Of a stretch of 64,000 nt of DNA, positions 42,414 to 53,971 are shown one piece after another. Every line of letters begins with the position of its first letter. Position 1 is the first letter of the stretch. The DNA is taken from NCBI GenBank assembly GCA_021397845.1, contig CM038039.1:178596526-178660525 (forward strand), written 5' to 3'. The position numbers were made by a program, and so were the translations under genes. The stretch is from Areca catechu (taxonomy: Eukaryota > Streptophyta > Magnoliopsida > Arecales > Arecaceae). The notes beneath the pieces were generated by a model that was not told where the DNA came from, did no database searches, and was given only the letters and a program-made list of their open reading frames with translations.

Positions 42414-44306
42414 CTAGGTTTGACCTTGGGTCGGAGGAGGGCATGCAGAGCATGAAAACTTATTATGGATGCCAAGTAGGTGCCATAAGGTCTTCCAGAA
42501 GTAGGTGGCAAACCTAATAGGTTCTAAGGAGTCTTGCAACCTAGAGATCTCAGTAAAGTGTAATCCCATAGCTCTAGAAACATGAGAAGATTCACGGAAG
42601 GGTAGGAAATAAGAATCAAAGTTTTGAGGTGGCTTATCGGAAACAAGAAACAAACCTTGGTTATTCAGGATGACCTTAAAATGAGGACATTGTTCTATAG
42701 GTGCACTCATCCAAACCTCATGATTTGCTCTAGGAGGGTCTACCAGTGCAAGTTCTAGGATAGGCTGGGTGCTCCTAGAAGGTGGAATGTTATCAGGAAG
42801 GTCTTTGGAATGTTTATCTAAAAAGTCCTCTAAGCTACTGTCTTTTTCTTGTTCTTGGACCTTCTCAATGGGCAATTCTTATGAACCCCTTCCTTCTTCA
42901 CACTTCTCTACCAGATTTGACTCAGGGGTGTCTTCTTTGGATTCCTCAATGAGTTCAGGGGTATTCTCACTTAAACTTTCATTTGGTGTAATTTCCTCTT
43001 CCTGAACTTCCTCAAAAGGGTCTTCTCTTAGGGTTAGCTCCTGAATTCCTTGAGTGGCAGGGGTCCCCTCAATAACCCCATTAGGTAGGAGTTGGTTAAT
43101 TGAGTTATCGGGAGAGATATCCTCAAATTCTTCTTCTTCATATTCATCTATCAAACTTATGTCAGGCTCATATATTTCTTCCTCAATCTCACTGAAAGGT
43201 TCTAATCTATTCTCCTTTGATTCCTCTTTAAGAATGGCTCTGGTTGGGTCAACTAATTATGGGATGGTCATGCCTAACTCATTCTCAGTGTTATCCTTCT
43301 GGTTAAAAGGTGACACAAGTGGGAATTGACAAACAAAAGTATGGTTCACTACGGATGTCGGATCAATTGGAACTTGACTCAAGTTGGTAGAGGTTGGCTT
43401 TAAGTCCAAAGTACTTGATTGGTTATATCTTAAAGACCACTCATAGTCTTGGGCTTCTTGGTAGGCTCGGTCTAACTTATTGGTCTTTTCAAGGCATAGC
43501 TTCCTATAAATGTCTGGGTGTAACCCAACCCTAAACCTCGATGTGATCTGAGCTTCGGTCTCAATGGTATTGCATTTCATGTCATACCACTGGAAGTCCT
43601 CGATATATTTAGACACAGGCCTATTACCTTGTCTCAATTGGTACCATTGGTCTAAAAGTCTTTTCTCATAGGATCTACCTAGGTACCTATCTCTCAACTT
43701 ACTTCTCATATCTCTCCAAGTATATATTTCCTCTTTTCTTTGATAACACTCACGCTCAATAGCATACCAATGCGACCTAGCATGTTTGGTGAACTTGGTT
43801 TTGGCCAACCTAACTTGTCCTAATTCCGATATGTTAGTGCACTCAAAATATCGATCCATTTGTTCTTCCCACTTAATATATGTCTCTTGTCTTCCATCAA
43901 AAGTGGGTGCATAAGGTTCGGTGTTCCTAACAGGTCCCTTCTCTAAGTCAACCAAGTATGGGTATAGGCTCCTAGGGCTAGACTCAGGGGCAAGATCATG
44001 GTCATAGGCTCTTAGATCAAACCTCCAATGATTAGGTTCAGGATCCCTGTATAAAGGTCTCCTAGGCTCTGGGTATGGGTGAGGTTGGGGTCTACCAAAT
44101 TCTGAGTCAGGGGTCCAATTTCGGTGCCTAGGCTCCTCAAGTACCTGGGCTCGGTCTCTAAACTGGGCAACAGTATCAGTCATATCTTGACTCAATTTGG
44201 TCATACTTTCGGTAAGAGTTCTAATCATGGCCTCTAAATCAGGTTGGGTTTGACCAGGTTGGGAGGGTACTCCGTTCCGAGTGGACATGATGATGCAAGC
44301 AAGCAC
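42414..44306 (-). pseudogene. Gag ORF of P1, full-length frame with two nonsense codons
   Basis: One frame of 631 codons, interrupted by TAA at 43259-43257 and 42881-42879. The likely start is MSTRNGVPSQPGQ. PDLEAMIRTLTESM begins a helical N terminus. The capsid domain includes YIKWEEQMDRYFEC, TKFTKHARSHWYAIE, TWRDMRSKLRDRYLGRSYE, YQLRQGNRPVSKYIEDF and RFRVGLHPDI. An acidic linker (DEYEEEEFED) follows. The C-terminal module reads DSYFLPFRES...LHFTEI...FATYFWKTLWHLLG, then a Cys/Pro tail to the stop. Here the module stays open through the FWKTLWHLL codons. No zinc knuckle. Confidence 0.9.
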
Positions 44307-45193
44307 ACAAAATGTGAATAGACTAAAGCAACTACTGGCTCACTAGACCTAGAGTCCAAACTAGATGCCCAATCAGAGTGGCAAGCTAGCCTGTAGTAAC
44401 TCGGGACTCAGCCAGGCAGGTGTAAGGGGGGTGTTAGGTCCCTAATTGCCAATCCTAAACACCAATCAGTGATTGGCCAGGTAGGTGGACCAGCACACAA
44501 GCCCTTCGGGACGTAGTCCCTGAATCACTGCTCTAGACACTGAGTATAAAGCACACACAGAGTAACCAAACAAACTGACTAAACCCTAGGCTGGACCTGA
44601 CCAGTTGGTGTTCCTAGCCCACTAGGGCAAATTATGTCTAATAAATTTTAAAATTAGGCTTAGGATCGAATGAATGGGTGGTGGTTTTGGGCTAAGGAGA
44701 GGTTATCAACTCCTCTCCTTATATTAGATGCTCAATTGCCCTTAAGATGAATTAGGAGATGATCACTCAAAAAAAAAAAAAAAAAAAAAAATTGAAATGC
44801 AGAAACACAGAAATAGAATTGTTGTAATTTAACTCTCAAAAATTTCACAGAAACTAATAAATTACATTAAAATTATATAAAATAGTTTCAATTATACTGG
44901 TTCCAGCAAAATAAAAATAATGCAATTTAAAGTTATCTGCAATGAGAAGCAATTCCTGCAACAGGGTAGTTACAGACTAAAAATAGAATGCTTCCCCCGT
45001 TTACAATTCCTGCTACGAAGTTGTAACCCAGCGGATCCCCTACACGCATTAGGAACACCCCATGGAATGGGTAGAGGAGGCTTGCACCTCACTTCATTCC
45101 TAGGACCGGACATCCTGGGGAGTCTACTTCGAGCAGACAAAGTAAAAAAGAGAGACACTCAAAACATGCAAGCAAGTCAGAAACCCTAGACAG
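44307..45193 (-). other. Leader of P1
   Basis: Untranslated, 0.9 kb, homologous to the P2 leader (51401-52272) nearly base for base. It includes a run of about 23 A residues at 44769-44791 (plus strand) that P2 lacks, a likely replication slip. Contains the CTAGTGGGCTAGG and CCACCTACCTGGCC stretches shared with the T, Q and R leaders. Confidence 0.8.
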
Positions 45194-45205
45194 GGCTCTG
45201 ATACC
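45194..45205 (-). promoter_or_regulatory. Primer binding site of P1
   Basis: The minus strand reads TGGTATCAGAGC, followed by CCTGTC, four bases inside the LTR edge at 45210. A second copy sits inside the LTR at about 45227-45238. Confidence 0.9.
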
Positions 45206-45209
45206 AAAA

Positions 45210-46784
45210 ATGATGCAGAACGAAAGTTCTGATACCAAAATTGATGTAGAACAAAAGAGATGATGCGATACGGAAGTAAATTAAGACTAATTCTTTTTTT
45301 ATATATATATATTTTCAGAAGTCAGCTTAGACTCAAAGGAAAGTTAAACTAAATTGAAAGAAACTATATAATAATTAAAAGCACAATTCAAAGAAACTAG
45401 ATTATCAGAGTGGTTCAGAAGTAAAAGATTGCTGGGGGTTGAGAAACTCCCAGACCTTGGGTTTTGCTCTGAACTTTCAACATGACAGAACTAAAGAGAA
45501 AGGAAGGGTTATGTACCAGACAGTGATCTTCACAGAGTTTGGTGGAAGGACTCTCTTGAGCAGATTGTTGGATCCTCAGATTCGGATATCTTCACAATGG
45601 ATCCTCCAATACTGGTCCTTTGGCAGAGTTAGCTTCTCCTGAACTCAGGATCTGGGAAATAAGAAGATCAAGTTAAGGAACCAGATACTCAAAGAAAGGA
45701 TTTACCATATAAGAAGAACTTGAAATTGATGTTGCTGAAATCCTGATTCTCCTGGATGCTGATCTGACTTCCTTTGGGATTTGCTCTATATTCGAAGTAT
45801 CTGATCTGGACCTGGATGCTGGTGGTCGGCCTCTACTTGGAAGAGAGGGGCTGTGAGATGATGAGGTAGATTAGGGTTTGGATGATTGGTGGAATGAAGA
45901 AGATGATGGGCAGCTAGGGTTTGGAATTGAAGTGGCTAACCTAGGGTTTTGGTAGGGTTTGGAGATCTCACACCTCCTCAAGGTTCCTAGGGAACCCGGA
46001 TTTACTCCCTCACAGAGCTCAACACCTGAATACAAGTGCGAAAGAGAGAAACACAAAGTTGCTCACACAGAAATTGATTTCATTCATCAGTCGTTTTCAA
46101 AAGTTACAAGAGGGGTTTATTTTATAGGACTTTACAAGAGGTCAGGGTTTTACATCTTCCCATGTGGGACTAATAGGATGGATCTTCAAATTAGGTTTGT
46201 AGAATCAATTCCTTTCCATATGGCCGGCCAAGAGGTTCCATAAATGTTGATTGAAAGCTTCAAATGGTAAGTAGGTGGCGCCTCCTAGCCTTGCTCTTCA
46301 AGAAATATTTTTTTCCTTCCATGGCTCAACTCTTTTGGACACCTCCTTTTCTTTCTCCCCAAGTCATCGCTCTTTCCTCTTTTAGCTTGGCCTTTTAAGG
46401 TACATATGGGGCGCCTCCTTGATTTTAGCTTCAAGAAAATTTCTTGCTCCCTTGGGTGTGGGGACCAAGACACTGGGATGGATTTGCGGCGCCTCCTGGA
46501 CTTTGTCGTGTGGCTGGGAGTGTGGCTGGGAGTGTGGCACCCACTTGCTTGGGCTTGGAAGAAAATGTGACACCCTGGAGAAGACCTAGACCACTATTAG
46601 GACTTGAACTGAGTCAACATGACTCAACAAAATTTAAATTGTAGGGAAATACAGACTCAACTAAAATTGAGTTGGCCAAGTCAACCCTTATTACAAAACC
46701 AGAAAATCCTAATTCTTCGGGCAAGGTCAATCAGAGATCCAGATGGAGCCCTGAAGTCTTCTTCTGAGTCTGGTGCCCGCACCA
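45210..46784 (-). repeat. 5' LTR of P1
   Basis: 1575 bp. Hairpin TGGTGCGGGCACCA at the outer edge (46784-46771). The inner end carries two primer-unit repeats. Closely matches 39927-41487. Confidence 0.93.
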
Positions 46785-46789
46785 CCTTC

Positions 46790-47363
46790 ACACATCCAAG
46801 GAGGAGTGCCCTAGGCCGCCAACCGAGGAGATCTTCAACAAGCTTCAAATAGCCATCTTCTAACCCTAATCTTGATTCCTTTCAATCCATAGTTCCTTTC
46901 TTATTTTTTTAATTGCTATTTTGATTAACCCCGATGCTTGTAGGTTCCCCAAGGTTCTTCCCCTCCCTGGAGGAGGCCTTCTTTGCTGCCCTAACCGCTC
47001 AGATCTGCCATCAGATTCAAGGAAAACAAGGCTTCTTCTTCCAGGCTCCGATCAGAGTGCATGTGAACCCTGCTGCTTTAGAATTTCAATCTTTGACTGG
47101 TAAGAAACCTTCCCAACTCTTATTTTTTGATTTAATGAAGAAAAGCTATCCTAAATCAGGAGTTTCTCAACTCTCAGGTCCTGGATATTTCATTGGTTTG
47201 CATGAGTATGCCTGCGACCCGATGATTCTTTGCACTGCTAGTCCTTCTACTAGTTTTTACTTTATTTTGGAAATCTAGCTTGCAATTAAAATTATAAAAA
47301 TCATAAAAAAATTATTTTACTTTTTTCATACATGTTTAGTAGTCTTAGAGTCATCCCGCATCA
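46790..47363 (+). repeat. 3' LTR of Q, right part
   Basis: Resumes the Q LTR after P1 (ACACATCCAAGG) and ends CCCGCATCA at 47363, followed by the duplication TCTAT. From about 47100 it has about 260 bp with no counterpart in the 5' LTR. Confidence 0.88.
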
Positions 47364-47368
47364 TCTAT

Positions 47369-47487
47369 GTTGTGGAGGCTTGGATGGGTGTGTTGCTAAG
47401 ATTGCATCGATTGGCATCCTTAGTATGGCTTAGCCATGCTGGGATGCTTATTATTAAGAACCTTTATGTTCCTGAGTATTTATGGCT
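47369..47487. other. Flank of Q before the tandem array
   Basis: If Q is removed this joins 34569, so it probably belongs to the Tat2 LTR or its flank. No ORF or motif is recognised. Confidence 0.4.
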
Positions 47488-48412
47488 GAGTGCCTTGGGG
47501 GCGGTCAGCAGGTCTAATTAGTACCTTAGGGCATAGGAGTTGACCTTTTCCATTACCTGCTCAATGACTTTTGGTCGAGCACCTTAGGGGCAGTTGATAG
47601 AGCTCGCTGATGCCTTGGGGCATAGAAGTTGGCCTCTATCGTTACCCACTCCAAGACTTCTTGCTGACATCTTGGGGATGATCGATAGGGCTCGCTAATG
47701 CCCTAGGATATAGGAGTTGGCCTTTGCCGTTGCCTGCTCCAAGACTTCTAATCGAGCATCTTGGGGATGGCTCAATAGAGCTCACTATGCCTTAGGGTAT
47801 AGAGTCTTCTCTATCATTCTCATTCCAGGACTTCTGATCGAGCACCTTAGGGGCGGTCGGTAGGACTTGTTGATGCCTTGGGATATAATAGTTGGCCTTT
47901 ACCGTTACTCACTCTAGGGATTCTGGCTAAGTGCCTTGGGGATGGTCAGTAGGGCTCGATGATGCCTTGGGATATAGGAGTTGGCCTCTACCATTACCCA
48001 CTCCAAGACTTCTGGCCAAGCACTTCGGAGCAGACGACAAGGCTTGTTAATGCCTTAGGGCATAAAAGTTAGCCTATGCCATTATCCGCTCTAGGACTTA
48101 TGGTCGAGCACCTTGGAGGGGGTCGGCAGGGCTCGCTGATGTCTTGGGGTATATGACTTGACCTTTGCTATTACTCATTCCAGGACTTCTGATCGCGCAC
48201 CTTGGGGGTGATCGGTAAGGCTCGTTAATACTTTGGGATATAAGAGTTGGCCTTTACCATTACCTGCTCCAGGACTTTCGGTCAAGCACCTTGGGGGCAA
48301 TCAGTAGGGCTCGCTAATACTTTAAGGTTTAGGAGTTGGCCTCTACCATTACCCACTCTAGGAATTATGGTCGATTACCTTCAGGGCAATCGGCAGGGCT
48401 CATTGATCCTTG
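47488..48412. repeat. Tandem array, about 10.5 units of 88-89 bp
   Basis: Eleven occurrences of GAGCACCTTGGGGGCGGTCG-like starts, from 47488 to 48373, give a mean period of 88.5 bp. Each unit also has GGGCTCGCTGATGCCTTGGG, ATAGGAGTTGGCC and TTACCCACTCCAGGACTTC. Units differ by many substitutions, so the array is old. Non-coding. Confidence 0.92.
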
Positions 48413-49987
48413 AGTAAAATGCGCATTATCTGGCCAACAACATAAAGCCTGTACCACCGTGGGTCCCATGTTCCTGATATAATCATATTTTCTCCAAAAA
48501 TGCATATTGTCTAGCCATTATAAAGCCTGACCACCATGGGTTCCATGTGCCTAATCCGACCGTATTTTCTCCCAACACCTATAAAGCATGGGATCCATCT
48601 CGTGCATTCTCTTCAAGTCTACACGTAGAAGAAGAGATTGCATGAGATCTTCAACTACCATCAAATCCTTGGGGAAGCTTGGAACCTTTGGGTTCGAAGC
48701 ATGCTTCTCAAGTGTTCGATCACTTGGTAGTGATCGTGGTGCCAAACTGTCGCTCACTCTTCCAAAAGACCGGACATTCATTTTTAGAGCCTCTTGGCAG
48801 TCTTATGGAGCTCTCTCAAATCAAGTGGATCAATCTATCCTTGTCTAGTACCAAAGAAACTACTGCAAACCTAGATCTCGCTCAAGAGACCCATTGGAAA
48901 TCACCTCCCCACACACAAAGCCAAAACAACAGCAAGGGGGGTGGCCTTATGGCTATTTCTAAGGCAAAACCATAATAAATTCTCCCATTCTCCGAGAAAT
49001 GCCGTAAATGTGATATGTGGTGGTCTTTTGACCTTTAATCCAGCACGTGCTCAACCTAAGGGGTGCACCAAGTTCAGCTAGACCTAGGATCTCTCAAGCA
49101 TACAACTGGGTCCACTCATCATCCGAGGCATTTCATGTTTAGGCTAAGGTGTAAGAGGCAAATGATGTGCTGGACAAGCCTTATCCTCAAAATTCGAGGT
49201 CTCGAAGGACAAACCTCATCCTTGGTATCCATAGCCCACCGACTCTTGGATGCTAGACCACATTCCATCCTAGACTTTTCTTGGTGAACCCTTGCCCTTG
49301 ACAGTGGAACCCTCAACCTCGGTAAGGATGCCTGAATCAACCCTTAGTCATTGGCCATGATTGGAGCAGCCATCATCTCTTGATTAGTGTTCCCTCAAAC
49401 AATGACAAGGGGTGACATGGTCGACACTCATCCCCATACACTAAGTTACATAGTGAGAAGGCCAAATCAGGCTTCATGATCACTAGTAGATCCCATCAAT
49501 TAGGGAATTTGATCAGTCCTATATAGGGGTCAATATCATAATCAAAGATTATGGCTAACCCTGTATAAAAGACAAATTCCATTTAAAGAAGTTAGACATT
49601 CTGCATGGAGTGGAATGAATCTGTGTCATTGCTATGATGGGACCTTTGCCCTATCACTTCACATCAAACCTTGTAGGGTACTTTCTTGTCCTAAAAACAT
49701 CCCTAGGCTCTGACTATAAAAGGGGGGCTCTCGATGAGCTTCCAAAGTAAGATACTACTACAGCTCTTGTATCTCTTTCTCTCTATATATTCTCCAACAA
49801 CCAGTCAGGAGCTAGTGACAACAACCCCCAATACATGATAGATTTTGAAACAAAATAATAGTTAGATAGGAGTCATTATTTAGAGTGTTGTCATTATTAA
49901 TACATAAAACACAAATGAATCTTCTATTTTTTAAGAAAATATGCAACCTCCTATCTACCATTACAGCCCCTTTTAAACCTTGGTACA
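48413..49987 (+). other. LTR-like and unassigned sequence between the array and element U
   Basis: Begins with a degenerate pair of about 78-bp units (AAAATGC...ATTTTCTCC, 48416-48575). At 49711-49724 GACTATAAAAGGGG is a good TATA box, followed by an AGCTCTTGTATCTC start-like region, so 48.6-49.85 kb may be an LTR promoter half of another Tat-like element. Short ORFs on both strands have no recognisable domain. I could not find LTR edges. Confidence 0.4.
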
Positions 49988-50301
49988 TGTTGGAGTACTC
50001 CGACTCAACTAAGGCTAACCCCTGGTTCAGAGATCCGGTCAGGTCTCTCTTGAACCAGGCATCCATGTTAGAAGAATCGGAGATGATCCAACCACATTGG
50101 GGCACCCTTCCAGGGTTAATCTTAGGCCTAGGCCAAAGATACTGTCCGCAAAGCTCATCTTTCAGTTGCTCACCTCCATGACCGGTTGATCCGAAGAAGA
50201 TCGGTCCGAAGAAGATGAATCCGAAGAAGGTCAATCAAAAGAAGATGATCACTTTATTTCTCCAATTATTTCAAAGAAGTCAAGTATGAAGCGAGCAACC
50301 C
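49988..50301 (+). repeat. 5' LTR of U, left part
   Basis: Opens TGTTGGAGTACTC and matches the 3' LTR from 59780. TCCGAAGAAG is repeated several times near 50200-50240. Ends with AACCC, the P2 duplication (50297-50301). Confidence 0.9.
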
Positions 50302-51107
50302 TAATGCAGAACGGAAGCTCTGATACCAAAAATGATGCAGAACAAAAAAAAAAGAAGCGTATGCGGAAGTAAATTAAGATTAATTTTTTTTTTAATGTTT
50401 TGAAGTTGGCTTAAACTCAAAGAAAGTTAAACTAAATTGAAAGAAACTATATAATAATTGAAAGCACAATTTAAAGAAACTAGATTATCAGAGTAGTTCA
50501 GAAGTAAAGGATCGCTGGGGGGTGAGAAACTTCCAGACCTAGGGTTTTGCTCTGAACGTTCAACAAGACAGAAATAAAGAGAAGGGAAGGATTATGTACC
50601 AGGCAGTGATCTTCACAAAGTTTGGTGGAAGGACTCTCTCAAGCAGATTGTTGGATCCTCGGATTCGGATATCTTCGTAATGGATCCTCCAATACTGGTC
50701 CTTTGGCAGAGTTGGCTTCTCCTGAACTTAGGATCTGGGAAAGAAGAAGAACAAGTTAAGGAACCAGATACTCAAAGAAAGGATTTACCAAATAAGAAGA
50801 ACTTAAAAAATTGATGTTGCTGAAATCCTGATTCTCCTGGATGCTGATCTGACTTCCTCTGGGATTTGCTCTGTATTTGAAGTAGCAGATCTGGACCTGG
50901 ATGCTGGTGGTCGGCCTCTACTTGGAAGAAAGGGGCCGTGAGATGATGAGGTAGATTAGGGTTTGGATGATTGGTGGAATGAAGAAGATGATGGCGGCTA
51001 GGGTTTGGAATTGAAGTGGCTAACCTAGGGTTTTGGTAGGGTTTTCATAGGGTTTGGAGATCTCACACCTCCTCAAGGTTCCTGTGGAACCTGGAATCAC
51101 TCCCTCA
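50302..51107 (-). repeat. Truncated 3' LTR of P2
   Basis: Corresponds to the sense 3' half of the P LTR, including the internal primer-like unit (GCTCTGATACCA on the plus strand near 50317). Breaks off at about 51107, where homology jumps to gag. Confidence 0.85.
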
Positions 51108-51400
51108 AGGTTAGGCTTCCTAAGGTTATGCTCGAGATCACGGTATAAGGTCCTCCTAGGCTCCTAGCATGGATGAGGTTGGGGCCTATTAAATTTTGGA
51201 TCAGGGGTCCAATTTTGATGTCTACGTTTCTCAAGTACTTGGACTCGATCTCTAAACTGGGCAAAACCCTCATTCATATCCTGAATAAATTTTGTCATAC
51301 TTTCGATAAGAGTTCTAATCATGGCCTCTAAATCAGGTTGGGTTTGACCAGGTTGGGAGGGTACTCCGTTTCGGGTGGACATGATGATGCAAGCAAGCAC
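51108..51400 (-). pseudogene. Gag N terminus of P2, truncated
   Basis: 78 open residues: MSTRNGVPSQPGQTQPDLEA, AMIRTLIESMTKFIQDM and VQVLEKRRHQNWTPDPKF, nearly identical to the P1 start. The deletion joins it to LTR sequence after QPHPC. No capsid domain remains. Confidence 0.85.
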
Positions 51401-52272
51401 ACAGAATGTGACTAGACTAAAGAGACTACTGGCTCACTAGACTTAGAGTCCAAACTAGATGCCCAATCAGAGTGGCAAGCTAGCCTGTAGTAACTCGGGA
51501 CTCAGCCAGGCAAGTGTAAGGGGAGTGTTAGGCCCCTAACTGCCAATCCTAGACACCAATCAATGATTGGCCAGGTAGGCGGACCAGCACACAAGCCCTT
51601 CAGGATAGAATCCCTGAACTACTATTCTAGACACTGAGTACAAAGCACACACAGAGTAACTAGACAAACTGACTCAACACTAGCCTTGACCCGACTTGTT
51701 GATGTCCCTAGCCCACTAGGGCAAATTAAGTCTAATAAATTTTAAAATTAGGCTTAGGATCGAATGAATGGGTGGTGGTTTTGGGCTAAGGAGAGGTTAT
51801 CAACTCCTTCCCTTATCTTAGATGCTCAATTGCCCTTAAGATGAATTAGGAGATGATCACTCAAAATAATTGAATTGCAGAAATACAAAAACAGAGTTGC
51901 TGTAATTTAACTCTCGGAAATTTTATGAAAACCAATAAATCACAGTAAAATTATGTAAAATAATTTCAATTATATTGGTTCCAGCAAAATAAAAATCATA
52001 TGATTTGGAGTTACCTGTAATGAGAAACAATTCCTGCAATAGGGAAGTTACAGACTGAAAACAGAGTGCTTCCCCCGTTTACAATTCTTGCTACGAAGTT
52101 GTAACCCAGCGGATCCCCTACACACCCTAGGAACACCCCGTGGAATGGGAAGAGGAGGTTTGCACCTCGCTTCATTCCTAGGATCGGACATCCTGGGGAG
52201 TCTACTTCGAGCAGACAAAGTAAAAAAGAGAGACACTCAAAACATGCAAGCAAGTCAGAAACCCTGGACAGG
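51401..52272 (-). other. Leader of P2
   Basis: Homologous to the P1 leader along its length, without the long A run. Short ORFs are shared with P1 only because the leaders are copies. Confidence 0.8.
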
Positions 52273-52284
52273 GCTCTGATACTA
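52273..52284 (-). promoter_or_regulatory. Primer binding site of P2, one mismatch
   Basis: The minus strand reads TAGTATCAGAGC beside the LTR edge at 52289. A second, intact copy sits inside the LTR at about 52306-52317. Confidence 0.85.
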
Positions 52285-52288
52285 AAAT

Positions 52289-53966
52289 TGATGCAGAACG
52301 GAAGCTCTGATACCAAAAATGATGTAGAACAAAAAACAAAGAAGCGTATGTGGAAGTAAATTAAGATTATTATTATTTTTTTAATGTTTTGAAGTTGGCT
52401 TAAACTCAAAGAAAGTTAAACTAAATTGAAAGAAACTATATAATAATTGAAAGCACAATTCAAAGAAACTAGATTATCAAAGTAGTTCAGAAGTAAAGGA
52501 TCGCTGGGGGTTGAGAAACTCCCAGACCTAGGGTTATGCTCTGAACGTTCAACAAGACAGAAATAAAGAGAAGGGAAGGATTATGTACCAAGCAGTGATC
52601 TTCACAGAGTTTGGTGGAAGGACTCTCTCGAGCAGATTGTTGGATCCTCGGATTCGGATATCTTCGCAATGGATCCTCCAATATTGGTCCTTTGGCAGAG
52701 TTGGCTTCTCCTGAACTCAGGATCTAGGAAAGAAGAAGAACAAGTTAAGGAACCAGATACTCAAAGAAAGGATTTACCAGATAAGAAGAACTTGAAAAAT
52801 TGATGTTGCTGAAATCCTGATTCTCCTGGATACTGATCTGACTTCCTCTAGGATTTGCTCTATATTTGAAGTAGCAGATCTAGATCTGGATGCTGGTGGT
52901 CGGCCTCTACTTGGAAGAGAGGGGCCGTGAGATGATGAGATAGATTAGGGTATGGATGATTGGTGGAATGAAGAAGATGATGGCGGCTAGGGTTTGGAAT
53001 TGAAGTGGCTAACCTAGGGTTTTGGTAGGGTATTGATAGGGTTTGGAGATCTCACACCTCCTCAAGGTTCCTGTGGAACCCGGAATCACTCCCTCACGGA
53101 GCTCAACACTTGAATACAAGTGCGAAAGAGAGAAACACAAAGTTGCTCACAAAGAAATTGATTTCATTCCTCAGTTGTTTTCAAAACTTACAAGAGGGGT
53201 ATATTTTATAGGAATTTACAAGAGGTCAGGGTTTTACATCTTCCCATGTGGGACTAATAGGATGGATCTTCAAATTAGGTTTGTAAAATCAATTCCTCCC
53301 CATATGGCCGGCCAAGAGGTTCCATAAATGTTGATTGAAAGCTTCAAATGGTAAGTTGGTGGCGCCTCTTAGCTTTGCTTTTCAAGAAATATTTTTTTCA
53401 TTCCATGGCTCAAATCTTTTGGACACCTCCTTTTCTTTCTCCCCAAGTCATGGCTCTTCCCAACTTTGCTTTGGGCTTTTTTGGCATGGATTGGGCGCCC
53501 CCTTGAAGTGCTCCCCAAGAAATGCTTCTTTCCTCCTTTAGCTTGGCCTTTTAAGGTACATATGGGGCGCCTCCTTGATTTTGGCTTCAAGAAAATTTCT
53601 TGCTCCCTTGGGTGTGGGGACCAAGACACTGGGATGGATTTGTGGTGCCTCCTAGACTCGGCGTGTGGCTGGGAGTGTGGCGCCCACTTGCTTGGGCTTG
53701 GGAGAAAATGTGACACACTGGACCTTGACTTGACTGAAAAAAAGTTGCACCAACCTGGAGAAGACCTATACCACTACTAGGACTTGTACTGAGTCAACAT
53801 GACTCAACAAAATTTAAATTATAGGAAAATATAGACTCAAGACTAAAATTGAGTTGACCAAGTCAACCCTTATTACAAAACCTGAAAATCCTAATTCTTC
53901 GGGCAAGGTCAATCAGAGATCCAGATGGAGCCCTGAAGTCTTCTTCTGAGTCTGGTGCCCGCACCA
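52289..53966 (-). repeat. 5' LTR of P2
   Basis: 1678 bp, about 100 bp longer than the P1 LTRs because of an extra block near 53450-53545 (GGGCGCCCCCTTGAAG context). That block is also present in the solo LTR at 9644-11361. Hairpin tip at 53966-53953. Confidence 0.92.
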
Positions 53967-53971
53967 AACCC

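Larger units (their letters stand above)
39927..46784 (-). mobile_element. Non-autonomous chromovirus derivative P1 (family P)
   Basis: LTRs 39927-41487 and 45210-46784, minus-strand interior with primer site, leader, gag, spacer and integrase tail/chromodomain. The duplication CCTTC at 39922-39926 and 46785-46789 is exact, and the Q 5' LTR provides the empty site. It lacks PR, RT, RNase H and integrase core but keeps slightly more integrase tail than its sisters. The LTRs are alike over their full length. Confidence 0.95.
34575..47363 (+). mobile_element. Non-autonomous chromovirus derivative Q, interrupted by P1
   Basis: 5' LTR 34575-35999, leader, gag, spacer, integrase tail/chromodomain, and 3' LTR 38967-39926 continued at 46790-47363. 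The duplication TCTAT (34570-34574 and 47364-47368) fixes both ends even though 6.9 kb of P1 is nested in the 3' LTR. PR, RT, RNase H and the integrase core are absent. The interior without P1 is about 3 kb. Confidence 0.9.
50302..53966 (-). mobile_element. Element P2 (family P), internally deleted
   Basis: The duplication AACCC (50297-50301 and 53967-53971) is exact, and the U 3' LTR is the empty site near 60058. Structure: partial 3' LTR (50302 to about 51107), a deletion junction, gag start, leader, primer site, and full 5' LTR (52289-53966). The capsid, acidic and C-terminal gag parts, integrase tail/chromodomain and the first half of the 3' LTR are gone. The 3' edge base has changed (TAATGCAG in place of TGATGCAG). 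Confidence 0.93.

Noticed and set aside
47488..48412. 88.5-bp array as a 5S rDNA spacer or centromere satellite
   Set aside because: No 5S gene sequence between units and the array is only about 0.9 kb, divergent, and surrounded by retroelements.
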